Shown here one piece after another: positions 50,063 to 61,177 of a stretch of 64,000 nucleotides of DNA. The notes beneath the pieces were generated by a model. That model was not told where the DNA came from and made no database searches. It worked only from the letters and a program-made list of their open reading frames with translations. Source of the DNA: Shimia sp. R10_1 (lineage in GTDB: Bacteria > Pseudomonadota > Alphaproteobacteria > Rhodobacterales > Rhodobacteraceae); contig NZ_JAGHQX010000008.1 of assembly GCF_017744095.1 (NCBI RefSeq), positions 186,001-250,000 of the forward strand, in the 5' to 3' direction. Position numbers and translations under genes: made by a program. Position 1 is the first letter of the stretch; every line of letters starts with the position of its first letter.

Positions 50063-50389
50063 AAGATATCAGCTCTTTCAGCCTTTGCCGCCCTGTCGCA
50101 GCCCACGCGTCTGGATGCTTTTCGCCTGCTTATTCAAGCTGGAGAGGCTGGCCTGAGCGCAGGGGAAATCGCAGAGGCGCTGGAGGTGCGGCAAAACACG
50201 CTGTCTGCCAATCTCGCGGTTCTGCTGCAGGCCGACCTGTTGCGCAATCAGCGCGAAGGCCGCAGTATTCGCTATTTCGCCAACACAGAGGGCGTGCGCG
50301 GGCTGTTGGGCTTTTTGCTTGAAGACTGCTGCGGCGGGCGACCCGAATTGTGCCAGCCGCTGATCGAAGATCTCACTTGTGGATGTTAA
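50057..50389 (+). CDS. arsR: ArsR-family arsenic-responsive repressor
   Basis: This 110-residue winged-HTH protein has [18 protein letters not shown] near residue 11, the recognition region [23 protein letters not shown] near 35, and a C-terminal Cys set ([14 protein letters not shown] and CGC at the very end) that could bind As(III), as in some ArsR variants. There is no SD before ATG 50057, which lies inside the dyad. It heads the operon arsR-ACR3-gap-arsJ, giving the function by context. Confidence 0.9.
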   Translation: MDKISALSAFAALSQPTRLDAFRLLIQAGEAGLSAGEIAEALEVRQNTLSANLAVLLQADLLRNQREGRSIRYFANTEGVRGLLGFLLEDCCGGRPELCQPLIEDLTCGC

Positions 50390-50402
50390 GGGACACAAAG
50401 CT

Positions 50403-51461
50403 ATGACAGATCACAGCGCGCAACTGGACGCAGGCCTCGGCACCTTTGAGCGCCTGCTGTCGCTCTGGGTGGCACTGGCCATCGTAGCGGGCCTGACGCT
50501 TGGCAGCTTTATGCCCGGTGTTTTTGGGGCTCTGGCGGGTCTGGAAGTGGCCTCCGTCAACCTGCCTGTGGCCGTGCTGATCTGGGCCATGGTTTACCCG
50601 ATGATGGTGGGCATTGATTTTGGCGCGCTCGCTGGTGTGGGGCGCAAACCCAAAGGGCTGGTGATCACTATTGTGGTCAACTGGCTGATCAAACCTTTCA
50701 CCATGGCCGCATTGGGCGTGTTGTTCTTTGAACATGTCTTTGCCGCTTGGATCGACCCGGACACGGCCAGCGAATACCTCGCAGGCGTGATCCTTCTCGG
50801 CGCGGCACCCTGTACGGCAATGGTGTTTGTCTGGTCAAACCTTGTGCGGGGTGATGCCAATTACACGCTGGTGCAGGTCAGCGTGAACGATGTGATCATG
50901 GTCTTTGCCTTTGCCCCCATCGTGGCCTTCCTGCTTGGCGTGACCAATATCACCGTGCCATGGGAGACCTTGATCCTGTCTGCCGTGCTCTACATCTTGC
51001 TGCCGCTGGTGGCGGGCTACATCACCCGCAAGCGTCTGATGGGGCAGGGCGGTGAGGCTGCGGTGGAGGCCTTCCGCAACCGCCTGCGTCCCAGCTCCGT
51101 GGGCGGCCTGCTGCTGACCGTTGTGTTGCTCTTTGGCTTTCAGGCGCAGACCATTCTGAGCCAGCCTTTCAACATTCTGCTGATCGCCATCCCGCTGCTG
51201 ATCCAGACCTACGGCATCTTCTTCATCGCCTATGGTGCGGCCCGGCTCTGGAAGGTGCCGTTTGAGGTCGCCGCCCCCTGCGCGCTGATTGGCACGTCAA
51301 ACTTCTTTGAGCTGGCGGTGGCCGTGGCCATTTCGCTCTTCGGCCTTGGCTCGGGTGCCGCGCTCGCCACCGTTGTCGGTGTGCTGGTGGAGGTGCCCGT
51401 GATGCTCAGCCTTGTCGCTTTCGCCAACCGCACCCGCGGCTGGTTTCCAACACAATCCTGA
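50403..51461 (+). CDS. Arsenite efflux permease, ACR3 type
   Basis: ACR3 exports As(III) (often named arsB or acr3) through about ten membrane helices. ATG 50403 with AAGGGA upstream gives 352 residues. Visible are the hydrophobic spans, an ACR3-typical loop [21 protein letters not shown] near 80, and [15 protein letters not shown] near 133, which has the conserved Cys needed for arsenite. ACR3 differs from ArsB of the E. coli type, which lacks this Cys segment. Confidence 0.92.
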   Translation: MTDHSAQLDAGLGTFERLLSLWVALAIVAGLTLGSFMPGVFGALAGLEVASVNLPVAVLIWAMVYPMMVGIDFGALAGVGRKPKGLVITIVVNWLIKPFTMAALGVLFFEHVFAAWIDPDTASEYLAGVILLGAAPCTAMVFVWSNLVRGDANYTLVQVSVNDVIMVFAFAPIVAFLLGVTNITVPWETLILSAVLYILLPLVAGYITRKRLMGQGGEAAVEAFRNRLRPSSVGGLLLTVVLLFGFQAQTILSQPFNILLIAIPLLIQTYGIFFIAYGAARLWKVPFEVAAPCALIGTSNFFELAVAVAISLFGLGSGAALATVVGVLVEVPVMLSLVAFANRTRGWFPTQS

Positions 51462-51473
51462 AGGATCTGATTT

Positions 51474-52484
51474 ATGACCAAAATCGCAATCAATGGCCTT
51501 GGCCGCATGGGCAAGCTGGTGATCCGCAGCTTCTTCGACCTCGGTCTGGATGCCGAAATCGTCTTGCTCAACGACCCCTCCGGCGATGCCGAGCTGCACG
51601 CGCATCTTCTGGAGTTTGACACCGTGCACGGCCGCTGGCGCGCCGATTTCGCCTATGATGAAAGCAGCATCACCATCGACGGCCACCAGATGCGCAAAAC
51701 CGAAGCCTGGTCCATCGAAGAGCTCCCGCTCAAAGAGCTGGGCGTTGATCTGGTGGTGGATTGCACCGGCGTGTTCAAAACCAACGCCAAACTGCAGCCC
51801 TACTTTGACGCGGGCGTGAAAAAGGTTGTGGTCTCCGCCCCTGTGAAAGAAGACGATGTGGCCAATATCGTTTACGGCGTGAATGACGCCACCTACGATG
51901 CGACCACCCACAAGGTGATCACCGCCGCCTCCTGCACCACCAACTGCATCGCGCCGATTGTGAAGGTGATCCGTGAGAAACTGGGCATCGAGCAGGCCAG
52001 CTTCACCACCATCCACGACGTGACCAACACGCAGACCATCGTGGACCGCGCCCACAAAGACCCGCGCCGCGCCCGCTCTGCCCTCAACTCCCTGATCCCG
52101 ACCACCACCGGCTCCGCCAAGGCGATCATCCAGATCTTCCCCGACATGGAGGGCAAGATCGACGGCCACGCCGTGCGCGTTCCGCTGCTGAATGCCTCGC
52201 TCACCGACATCGTGTTTGACGTAAGCCGCGACACCACCGCCGAGGAGGTCAACGCCTACTTTGCCGAGGCCGCCGCAGGTGAGCTGAACGGCATTCTGGG
52301 CTATGAAACCCGCCCTCTGGTGAGCTGCGACTTCACCAATGATGACCGCTCCACCATAGTAGATGCGCTCTCCACCCGTGTGGTCAACAACCGCCATGTG
52401 AAGGTCTATGCGTGGTATGACAACGAGTGGGGCTATGCCTTCCGTCTGGCCGATGTCACCCGCATGGTTTTGGCCAGCCTCTAA
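51474..52484 (+). CDS. ArsJ-associated glyceraldehyde-3-phosphate dehydrogenase
   Basis: This 336-residue GAPDH-fold enzyme has the NAD site INGLGRMGKLVIRSFFD at the start, the catalytic Cys in ASCTTNCIAPIV near residue 153 and His in TTIHDVTNTQ near 182. In ars operons it uses arsenate in place of phosphate to make 1-arseno-3-phosphoglycerate, which ArsJ exports. It is separated by 12 bp from the ACR3 gene. The sequence differs from the housekeeping GAPDH pattern (IRSFFDLGLDAEIVLLND), but assignment rests mainly on context. Confidence 0.9.
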   Translation: MTKIAINGLGRMGKLVIRSFFDLGLDAEIVLLNDPSGDAELHAHLLEFDTVHGRWRADFAYDESSITIDGHQMRKTEAWSIEELPLKELGVDLVVDCTGVFKTNAKLQPYFDAGVKKVVVSAPVKEDDVANIVYGVNDATYDATTHKVITAASCTTNCIAPIVKVIREKLGIEQASFTTIHDVTNTQTIVDRAHKDPRRARSALNSLIPTTTGSAKAIIQIFPDMEGKIDGHAVRVPLLNASLTDIVFDVSRDTTAEEVNAYFAEAAAGELNGILGYETRPLVSCDFTNDDRSTIVDALSTRVVNNRHVKVYAWYDNEWGYAFRLADVTRMVLASL

Positions 52485-52650
52485 GGGTCAATATTGGTGC
52501 GGCACAGCCGGACCGCGCCCCATTGCCCGGTAGGGGCTTGTGAAACAAGCTCCCGAAAGGGACCCTCCCCGTCGCGCCGAAGGCGCGCCACAACAAAACT
52601 GTAGAGCGCTTCACGCCCCCCCGTGACGGGCGCTGCCCTCTGGATACGCC
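52485..52650. repeat. Hairpin-rich spacer between gap and arsJ
   Basis: This 166-bp gap has GGGGCTTGT-GAA-ACAAGCTCC (52533-52553, one G-U pair) and CGCGCC-GAA-GGCGCG (52573-52587). There is no T-run. It looks like a REP-like or processing element within the operon. No gene is present. Confidence 0.5.
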
Positions 52651-53907
52651 ATGACCAACGCACAGACCCAGAAACCAGACGGCCTCGCCGCCTATATCAC
52701 CGTCACCGCCGCCTATTGGGCCTTTATGCTCACCGATGGCGCGCTGCGGATGCTGGTGCTTTTGCATTTCAACGGGCTGGGCTTCTCCCCGATCCAGCTG
52801 GCCTATCTGTTCCTGCTGTATGAGGTTATGGGCATTGTCACCAATCTTTCTGCGGGCTGGATTGCCGCGCGCTTTGGTCTGACCTCCACGCTTTATGCGG
52901 GCCTTACCATCCAGATCGCCGCCCTGATCGCTCTGGCACAGCTTGATCCCGCATGGGGTGTCACCGCCTCCGTGATCTTTGTGATGTGCGTGCAGGGCGC
53001 GTCTGGCGTGGCCAAAGACCTCTCAAAGATGTCTTCCAAATCAGCGGTCAAACTGCTCGCCCCCAAAGAGGGCGGCGGGCTTTTCCGCTGGGTCGCGCTG
53101 CTCACAGGCTCCAAAAACGCGGTCAAAGGCTGCGGCTTCTTTCTGGGCGCTGCGTTGCTCGCCCTCTGGGGCTTTCAGGCCTCGGTCTGGGGCATGGCCA
53201 TCATCCTCGCGGTGATCCTCGCAGGGGTGGTGACCTTCATGCCCTCAGGCCTGCCGCAGGGCTCCCAAAAAGCCAAGTTCTCGCAGGTCTTCTCCAAAGA
53301 CCCCAATGTGAACCGCCTCAGCCTTGCGCGTATGTTCCTGTTCGGGGCACGCGACGTGTGGTTTGTGGTCGGCATCCCGGTCTATTTCAACGCGGTGCTT
53401 TCTGATGGCACCGCCGAGGGCCGCCGCGAAGCCTTCTTCATCATCGGCATCTTCATGGCGGTCTGGATCATCCTCTACGGTGCGGTGCAGGGCAACGCGC
53501 CCCGTATCCTGAAAGCCGCCAATGCCAGCACCGATGAGGTGGTTGGCAAAGCCATCACCTGGGTTGGCTACCTCACCCTGATCCCGATGGCGCTCACCGC
53601 CGCCGTGCTGCTGCTGGACACCTCCGCCATGCTCACCGCCATCCTGATTGCGGGGCTTCTGGTGTTTGGCTTTGTCTTTGCGGTGAACTCCTCGGTCCAC
53701 AGCTACCTGATCCTCGCCTTCACGTCAGACGAACGGGTCACCATGGATGTGGGGTTTTACTATATGTCCAACGCCGCCGGGCGGCTGCTCGGCACCTTGC
53801 TGTCAGGTCTCAGCTACCAGATTGGCGGGCTGTGGCTCTGCCTGTTCACCGCCGCACTTATGTCGGCACTCAGCTGGTGGGCAGCCCGGCGACTGCGGCG
53901 CGCCTAA
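52651..53907 (+). CDS. arsJ: Organoarsenical efflux MFS transporter ArsJ
   Basis: ArsJ is a 12-helix major-facilitator protein that exports 1-arseno-3-phosphoglycerate, detoxifying arsenate without reduction. The 418-residue product has MFS spans throughout. Sequence landmarks I associate with ArsJ are MLTDGALRMLVLLHFNGLGF near residue 30, GVAKDLSKMSSKSAVKLLAP near 117 and LFGARDVWFVVGIPVYF near 230. It follows the ArsJ-type gap gene. The 3' end overlaps the convergent cyclase gene by four bases. Confidence 0.92.
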   Translation: MTNAQTQKPDGLAAYITVTAAYWAFMLTDGALRMLVLLHFNGLGFSPIQLAYLFLLYEVMGIVTNLSAGWIAARFGLTSTLYAGLTIQIAALIALAQLDPAWGVTASVIFVMCVQGASGVAKDLSKMSSKSAVKLLAPKEGGGLFRWVALLTGSKNAVKGCGFFLGAALLALWGFQASVWGMAIILAVILAGVVTFMPSGLPQGSQKAKFSQVFSKDPNVNRLSLARMFLFGARDVWFVVGIPVYFNAVLSDGTAEGRREAFFIIGIFMAVWIILYGAVQGNAPRILKAANASTDEVVGKAITWVGYLTLIPMALTAAVLLLDTSAMLTAILIAGLLVFGFVFAVNSSVHSYLILAFTSDERVTMDVGFYYMSNAAGRLLGTLLSGLSYQIGGLWLCLFTAALMSALSWWAARRLRRA

Positions 53908-55562
53908 ACCGGATCGGCCTGCGGATGCAGCGCGTCGTTGATCCAGCCCATATCCTCAGGCAGCGTCAGCTGGTTGATCGCGATGGAAGGCTCCTTTGGC
54001 AGCGCTGCTGCCGCCGCGCGGGCCTCTTGCAGGCCCTGTTGGTCGCCGGCCTTTTGGCTGGTCAACGCTTTGAGCAGCTGCAATCCGCGGTCCATAGGGC
54101 GCAGATCAGCCGCCTCGCGCGCGGTCATCCGCGCCATCGCATAATCTCCTGCGGCCAGATACACCCGTGCGGTAAACGACAGGCGCGTCACGCGGAATGG
54201 ATCATTGCTGGTCATTTGCGAATAGGTGGACAGGGCCTCAATTGCTTTTTGCGGCTGCCCCTGCAACAGGGCCAGCTGGGTGATCAGATCGACAAAGCCG
54301 AGGAAGGTCGGATTGATCTGGCGGGAATGTTCAATATCTGCCGCCGCGCCCTGAAAATCCTGCAAGACGCGCAGCCGATAGGCCCCCCGCGCCCAGAACA
54401 CAAAATCGCTGTTGGGCGATTCCGCCACCGCGAGGTCGAGATCACGCCCAATCTGGGCAAGCGCCGCTGCGCTCAGCGTTTCATATTTGATAGTGCTCAG
54501 GTTCAGTCGGCTCTGCGCCCGCATGGCGAGCGACATGCCGTCGGTCGGGCTCAGCTGTACTGCGCGGTCCAAGGCGGCATAGCCTTCTTCCCAGGACTGG
54601 ACAGTCTGTTTGAAAAACAGCCCTGCCGCCCGCGCCCGCAGCTCAGACACGCTGAGCTGTGAATTCTTCAGATGCGCCAAGCGGTTGCCATCATATTGAA
54701 TGGTCTGCAGCCGCAGATCAGAGCTCACCACAGGCAGGATCTCATCCACAAAGGCAAAAGGATCAACCACATCGCCATCATAGCTTTGCGTCCACAGCGT
54801 GGTCATATCGCGGCGCAGGATCAGCGACACTGTGAAACGCGCCCGCGTGCCGGACACCCGCAGCCGCCCATGGGTCAGAAACAGCGTGGGCGTGCCTTCG
54901 ACACTGGCGGCATCCACCGTGGTGATGCCCGTGCGCTTCATCGACATTTGCACCATGCCGTCGTGCAGATCTTGGGCCAGGGCGCTGCTGTCGGGGGTGG
55001 CGGGCGCCGCAACAAAATCCTCAAACCCGATGGAGGGCAGGGACCCTTTGTTGGGCGCGGTGGTCAGATTTGCAGGCCGCCACTGATAGAGCCGCATCGG
55101 AGTCGCGATGTTTTTGAGGTTGAAAACCCCCACGTCGCTCAGCTCCTGCTGGCGGTTTTCTGACAGCTGACGGAACAGATCCTCCGAGAACATCGCCCCA
55201 CCGGGCGGCGCTTCGGTCTCAATCCGCTGGGTGATGTTGACCCCATTGCCATAGAAATCCGCCTCATCTTCGACAATCTCGCCCACATGACAGCCGATGC
55301 GCAGCTTGATCACCTTATGCTCTGCGAGGCTGCTCTGCACCTCTTCGGCGCAATCCAATGCGGCCTCTACGCCGGGGAAGGACAGAATCCAGCCATCCCC
55401 CATCCGTTTGAGCACCTCACCGCCATAGGTTTTGGCCACAGGCTCCAAATGCTCGTTGCGCAGCTCCTGAACAGAGGCCACGGCAAGCGCTTCATCTTCG
55501 CCCATGAGGGTGGAGTACCCCACCAGATCTGCACACATCAAAGTGGTCAAACGACGGCGCAT
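53904..55562 (-). CDS. Class III nucleotidyl cyclase with TPR-like C-terminus
   Basis: This 552-residue protein begins with a class III cyclase domain (about 1-165): LMCADLVGYSTLMGEDE (metal Asp), GGEVLKRMGDGWILSFP, and GCHVGEIVEDEADFYGNGVN. It would make cAMP or cGMP. A middle region of about 110 residues looks like a TolB-type beta segment (FLTHGRLRVSG, then TTLWTQSYDGDVVDPFAF), and the rest is helical, TPR-like repeats. No transmembrane span is evident, so it is likely cytoplasmic with a protein-binding tail. Confidence 0.85.
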   Translation of the reverse strand: MRRRLTTLMCADLVGYSTLMGEDEALAVASVQELRNEHLEPVAKTYGGEVLKRMGDGWILSFPGVEAALDCAEEVQSSLAEHKVIKLRIGCHVGEIVEDEADFYGNGVNITQRIETEAPPGGAMFSEDLFRQLSENRQQELSDVGVFNLKNIATPMRLYQWRPANLTTAPNKGSLPSIGFEDFVAAPATPDSSALAQDLHDGMVQMSMKRTGITTVDAASVEGTPTLFLTHGRLRVSGTRARFTVSLILRRDMTTLWTQSYDGDVVDPFAFVDEILPVVSSDLRLQTIQYDGNRLAHLKNSQLSVSELRARAAGLFFKQTVQSWEEGYAALDRAVQLSPTDGMSLAMRAQSRLNLSTIKYETLSAAALAQIGRDLDLAVAESPNSDFVFWARGAYRLRVLQDFQGAAADIEHSRQINPTFLGFVDLITQLALLQGQPQKAIEALSTYSQMTSNDPFRVTRLSFTARVYLAAGDYAMARMTAREAADLRPMDRGLQLLKALTSQKAGDQQGLQEARAAAAALPKEPSIAINQLTLPEDMGWINDALHPQADPV

Positions 55563-55903
55563 GTAAGAAGTTCCCTGACAGTTAGCGGCCTGAGCACCTC
55601 TGCCCCGGGTAGCTTAATATTCGAAGTATGATTGGTCCAGAATCTTGGGTCTGCCAAGGGCAGGTTCAAGAGCAGCGCGTTCTATTTTCTTTCTGTCGCG
55701 GTGACAAGAGCCTGTCACAACGCTCACAAACGCATGATCGGGGGAGGGGGCTGAGGCGTTTGGCTACATGGAGCGCCACTCTTGGCGTTGAGGGGCAAAT
55801 TATAGCATTCATCAGCTCGGCAAAGCCGAGCCGCGCCCGACCCTCCCCACGGGAGGGCGCATTCGCTTCCTCCCAGGGTCTGGCGCGGCTCTTGGTGTAT
55901 TGA
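55563..55903. other. Intergenic region with hairpins, cyclase / unknown gene
   Basis: No gene is supported in these 341 bases. They contain GCTCGGC-AAA-GCCGAGC (55825-55843 region) and CCTCCC-CAC-GGGAGG near 55851-55865. These resemble REP-like or terminator-like elements and lie between two minus-strand genes. Confidence 0.45.
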
Positions 55904-57235
55904 CTAAACGTCTGTGCTTGATGGCAGGTATGATGGCGAAGGGTTCGTGCCCTCTGAATTGGCACGCAATAGCTCGCCGACATAGCCACGCAGGTTCTCA
56001 AACGTCATGTCACTTGGAGATACGCCAAAGAAATAGCTGACGCCCATGGCGACGCCACCATAGAAATACGGGCTGCCAATGCTCTTCCCAAACGCCTTCG
56101 CAGCCTCTTGCGAAATCACGCCTTTCAATTCCTTGCTCTTGGCAACGGCCAGTTCCTTTTCCAGCTCAGCCACACGCGCATGCAGCTTGGAAATCTCATC
56201 AATGAGCTGGGTTTCCTTTTCGTCGTCGCCGGTTTGATTCCCGATCACACGCGCAATGGCTTTGAAGTGCTGCGGCAGAGCCTCAAGATGTCGCAGCTCC
56301 TCAGGCAAACAATTCGCAGGCGCCTCGCGCAGATAATCCGCAATCGCCCGCTCAATGATCTCTGCACCATTAAGAGCGGTGGCTTCTGTCAGAATTGGGT
56401 TGCTGAGCAAATACGCGACATGTGTGCGAAGCTCCGCGTCTGCGAGCGGGGCAGGCCCAGCAAATTCCGCCTCAATTTCTCGAATAACTTGAGCGACGGC
56501 CTCAGGGCCAGCGTCCCAAATAGGGTCTGGGATCAGCGCAACGCGGCGTTGAAGCTCCCAGTTGATGGGGGCTCCGTCCACGAAACCTTGGTACCAGTTT
56601 CGCCAAAACGCGAAAGCCGGGGCTACATGGAAGTTCTTGTAAGCGTTGATGTTTGTGTCCCTCTCTATAGGCTCGCCGAAACTATGCCATAGAGGAGTGT
56701 CAAAGAGCCGCTTAAGATCTATTTTGCAATCTAGATGGCTCGCTTTTGCCACTTGGGCGACAGCCGTGTCATAGTTGAAGTTAGCTTCATAGCCGCTGTT
56801 GATTGTATGCTCACTAGCTGTACTATTCTGGTTTCTTGCGAAGCTAGCGTAACTAATACCCACTGCATGAAAGAGATCTAGGTTGGCTTGAGGACTGCGA
56901 TCAATAATCGTCTGCGCAGCTGAATAAGCTACGGTGTTGTGCGCGAGATTAAACGGATCGTCTTTCGCCGCGAATTCGATCGCATTTGCTAACCTTTCAC
57001 GCATGCCAGCATGTCCATACTTCAAAAAACATAGGCTTTGGATCAAGTAGCGGCAAACAGGAAACAAGTATCTTGAACTGACATCCATTTGAGAGCCGAA
57101 GCTTGGATCGAAGAAATTTCTCAATGCGCTCCTTACGGTTAACAATTCACGAGCGCTTTGATGGAGTTTGATATAGTCATCGTCAAATTCTCTAAATGCC
57201 TCATCCACAACGTCTACTGTGCCTTCATCAATCAC
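55904..57235 (-). CDS. Uncharacterised 443-residue protein, AT-richer than neighbours
   Basis: I do not recognise this protein. It is helical at the start (residues 1-130, [20 protein letters not shown]). A segment near 200-260 has a Trp-rich pattern I have seen recurring in Rhodobacteraceae unknowns ([20 protein letters not shown], then [19 protein letters not shown]). A likely coiled coil follows at 345-370 ([19 protein letters not shown]). One short hydrophobic stretch near 395-410 ([17 protein letters not shown]) may touch the membrane. The start is GTG 57235; no ATG is near. It is divergent from lepA. A role in sensing or defence is only a guess. Confidence 0.6.
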   Translation of the reverse strand: MIDEGTVDVVDEAFREFDDDYIKLHQSARELLTVRSALRNFFDPSFGSQMDVSSRYLFPVCRYLIQSLCFLKYGHAGMRERLANAIEFAAKDDPFNLAHNTVAYSAAQTIIDRSPQANLDLFHAVGISYASFARNQNSTASEHTINSGYEANFNYDTAVAQVAKASHLDCKIDLKRLFDTPLWHSFGEPIERDTNINAYKNFHVAPAFAFWRNWYQGFVDGAPINWELQRRVALIPDPIWDAGPEAVAQVIREIEAEFAGPAPLADAELRTHVAYLLSNPILTEATALNGAEIIERAIADYLREAPANCLPEELRHLEALPQHFKAIARVIGNQTGDDEKETQLIDEISKLHARVAELEKELAVAKSKELKGVISQEAAKAFGKSIGSPYFYGGVAMGVSYFFGVSPSDMTFENLRGYVGELLRANSEGTNPSPSYLPSSTDV

Positions 57236-57322
57236 CTGATTTTCCCAAATCTCTCAAATATCCCGCCCCGCACCCTACAGCGCTGCTTGACCAAGACAAG
57301 ATTCCCCATCATATCCCGCATC

Positions 57323-59125
<1,803 letters not shown>

Positions 59126-59539
59126 TCCATCTTCAAGCAGTGCGCGAAAGCGAACGGCGCAGCCTTCGCGGGAGCACCCCGGAATTTAAGGCACACAACG
59201 CCAGCCCAGAACACCAAGGCCGCTCAACCGAGCGGCCTTTCTCTTTTCCCACCTGAGCTGCATAGCCATCTCCCCCAAGCCGTCACACCACTAGGAACCC
59301 GCATAGCCCCACCGCAAGGATCGCGCCCGACCCCGAGGGCGGTTCAACGTTATCTTATTGCTGTACATGAGTGTTGAGGCCCAACAGGCACAATAGTTTG
59401 AAAATCTCCGCTACTGCGCTGACCTGGGGAGTATGGTCTGGCACTTACCGACTTAACTGGTTTGTGAGCCAATTCATCGCGTTGAAATCATACTTAATGC
59501 CTTTTAAGAGGAGTAACTAACTCATGGAGCACTCTAAAG
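59126..59539. other. Region between lepA and the ATPase gene
   Basis: No full gene is visible in these 414 bases. They hold the lepA terminator and a GC drop starting near 59340. The end contains the SD-like AAGAGGAG (59506-59513) and the ATG of a 27-residue frame (59524). Confidence 0.5.
59216..59248 (+). terminator. Intrinsic terminator after lepA
   Basis: AAGGCCGCTC (59216-59225) pairs perfectly with GAGCGGCCTT (59230-59239), with a four-base loop, followed by TCTCTTTT. Confidence 0.9.
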
Positions 59540-59606
59540 ATGATTTTTGGTGGACGTCCCGAGCCTGGCCAAGTTTTTACGCCTCGCTCTTCAGATGTAA
59601 ATGCTG
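59524..59606 (+). other. 27-residue leader-like frame overlapping the ATPase start
   Basis: ATG 59524 lies 10 nt after the only good SD (AAGAGGAG) and reads MEHSKDDFWWTSRAWPSF, ending at TGA 59604-59606 in a frame different from the ATPase. It may be a leader peptide, a chance frame, or sign of a frameshift near 59540. Confidence 0.35.
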
Positions 59607-60838
59607 ACATGTATGTCGCGCGCGTCTCATTGGAGAAGAAGCTAAATCGGGCGATAAATGGCTCCCAGCACGTTCTGATTTGTGGCGACAGCGGAAACGG
59701 AAAAACCTGGCTCTACAAAGAGTACTTTACAAAGCATAATGTTGCTTATCGCACTGTTGATCTATCCATAGCTATTACTGAAGGCTTAGATCAAGCGCTT
59801 CTCAAGTCTCTTCCCTTCGAGCAGTGGGAAGAAGTAAAGAAGATTGAGAGACAGTCTTTGCAGGCTAATTTAGTGGTCGCGAAGCCAGCGGAGCAAAGGA
59901 CCATTGAGTTTCAAAAAAAACAGTCGGACTCCCTTGAACTCGTACTTCAGAGCTTGTCTCAAGAGAGAGGTAAGCGAAGGTTCTTGGTTTTTGACAACTT
60001 TGAGCAAGTTTCGAGGGTAGACAACTTAGTCCAGCAGATAGCGAGCCTTATAATTCGCTTGGATAATGAACACTTCTCTGCTTTTGGTGTTAGGTTTCTT
60101 TTCGTGGGGGTCGTTTCTGACATGAAAGAAATTATTGCTCGTCATGATTTCGCTGGAACCATAGCAAATAGGCTTACGGAAATTCCCGAGGTAGAGCGGT
60201 TGACGCCATTTGAGGCGGAGGACCTCATAGTTCGGGGGTTGGAAGAAAAGCTAAGAATTAGTTTCGATATGCCACTAGAAGAAATCGTCAGGCAAATTCA
60301 GTTCCAGACAGATAGAAATGCGCAGCAAATTCATGAGCTTGGGTATCAAATCGCATGTGAGGCTCAGGAGAATGGCTGGCGGTTAAGTCCAGAAGGTATG
60401 AAAAGAGCTGAGCAGGATTGGGTCGATACCTCTTTAGGCCAGTTTACCGCGCAAATTGAAGGGCGTATGAACAAGCGTGACACTAAGATCCAACGAAAAA
60501 ACCAAGTTTTGTTTTGTTTAGGGGCTAACGAAACGAACAGCATTCGCGCGACTCAAATCGAGGAAATGATCAGAAAGTTCTTTCCTGACAAAGTTTCCGC
60601 TGGACAGCTTGGGGTCGACCAAATCCTCTCGGGCCTTGCTGAAGGCGATAATCCTATTTTGATTAGGAATCCAAACGACCCTTCGTACCGTTTGGCAAAC
60701 CCCAAATTTAGGCTCGCTTTAAGGGCAAGAATGAAGGAGCTTACTCCCAAAAAGGCCCCAACAGTCGATGAACTGATGAGCTTGCTTTTGGATATGGTTG
60801 AAAACAATGAGACCGAAGATCATACGCTAAATTTCTAG
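59540..60838 (+). CDS. AAA-type ATPase, possibly Orc1/Cdc6-like, AT-rich
   Basis: This 432-residue protein has Walker A GDSGNGKT (49-56) and Walker B FLVFDNFEQ (148-156, Asp 152), sensor-1-like FLFVGVVSD near 195 and a lid-like PEVERLTPFEAEDLIVRGL near 225. The last 110 residues (KNQVLFCLGANETNSIR to NPKFRLALRARM) could be a winged helix, as in Orc1/Cdc6 or STAND-type proteins. One line sampled by count (59701-59760) has 22 G+C of 60, far under nearby core genes. The ATG has no close SD. No partner gene adjoins it. DNA-linked or defence function is inference. Confidence 0.6.
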   Translation: MIFGGRPEPGQVFTPRSSDVNADMYVARVSLEKKLNRAINGSQHVLICGDSGNGKTWLYKEYFTKHNVAYRTVDLSIAITEGLDQALLKSLPFEQWEEVKKIERQSLQANLVVAKPAEQRTIEFQKKQSDSLELVLQSLSQERGKRRFLVFDNFEQVSRVDNLVQQIASLIIRLDNEHFSAFGVRFLFVGVVSDMKEIIARHDFAGTIANRLTEIPEVERLTPFEAEDLIVRGLEEKLRISFDMPLEEIVRQIQFQTDRNAQQIHELGYQIACEAQENGWRLSPEGMKRAEQDWVDTSLGQFTAQIEGRMNKRDTKIQRKNQVLFCLGANETNSIRATQIEEMIRKFFPDKVSAGQLGVDQILSGLAEGDNPILIRNPNDPSYRLANPKFRLALRARMKELTPKKAPTVDELMSLLLDMVENNETEDHTLNF

Positions 60839-60897
60839 TTGCGGTGATCGTAGTTCTCTGACTTGGAGCGAAACATGAGTTCCACTAATTCACCACA

Positions 60898-60920
60898 GAA
60901 ACGGTCCACCGGACCGTTTC
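60898..60920. repeat. Perfect inverted repeat after the ATPase gene
   Basis: GAAACGGTCC (60898-60907) and GGACCGTTTC (60911-60920) flank a 3-base centre, a 10-bp perfect stem. The 3' arm ends TTTCC, so it may act as a weak terminator, or as a protein-binding dyad. Confidence 0.6.
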
Positions 60921-61097
60921 CAAGACGCGGCTCACCATAAAGCTAACTCCATCCTCCCCCAAAACCCCCGCATCGCTCACCTTTCCAATTCCATCCCCAA
61001 CCTATCCACAGGAAACCCACAGGCTTGCCCCGCGTCTTATCCCCAGTCAGGGATCTTCGCCCGCGCCGCACGGGCAAAGCCGCCGACAGTACACCGC

Positions 61098-61177
61098 CGT
61101 GATACCGTCGCGATACCTCTGCAATACCGACGCGTTACCGACACGATGCAGGCACGCGTTACCAACACGATACAGAC
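61098..61177. repeat. Degenerate short tandem repeats
   Basis: Units of about 9-13 bases built on CG(C/T)GATACC and ACGCGTTACC repeat. The clearest pair is two adjacent 24-mers (61130-61153 and 61154-61177) beginning ACGCGTTACC and differing at three positions, all G to A. Confidence 0.7.

Noticed and set aside
61098..61177. CRISPR array
   Set aside because: Units are too short, degenerate and adjacent, with no regular spacers and no cas genes in the window.
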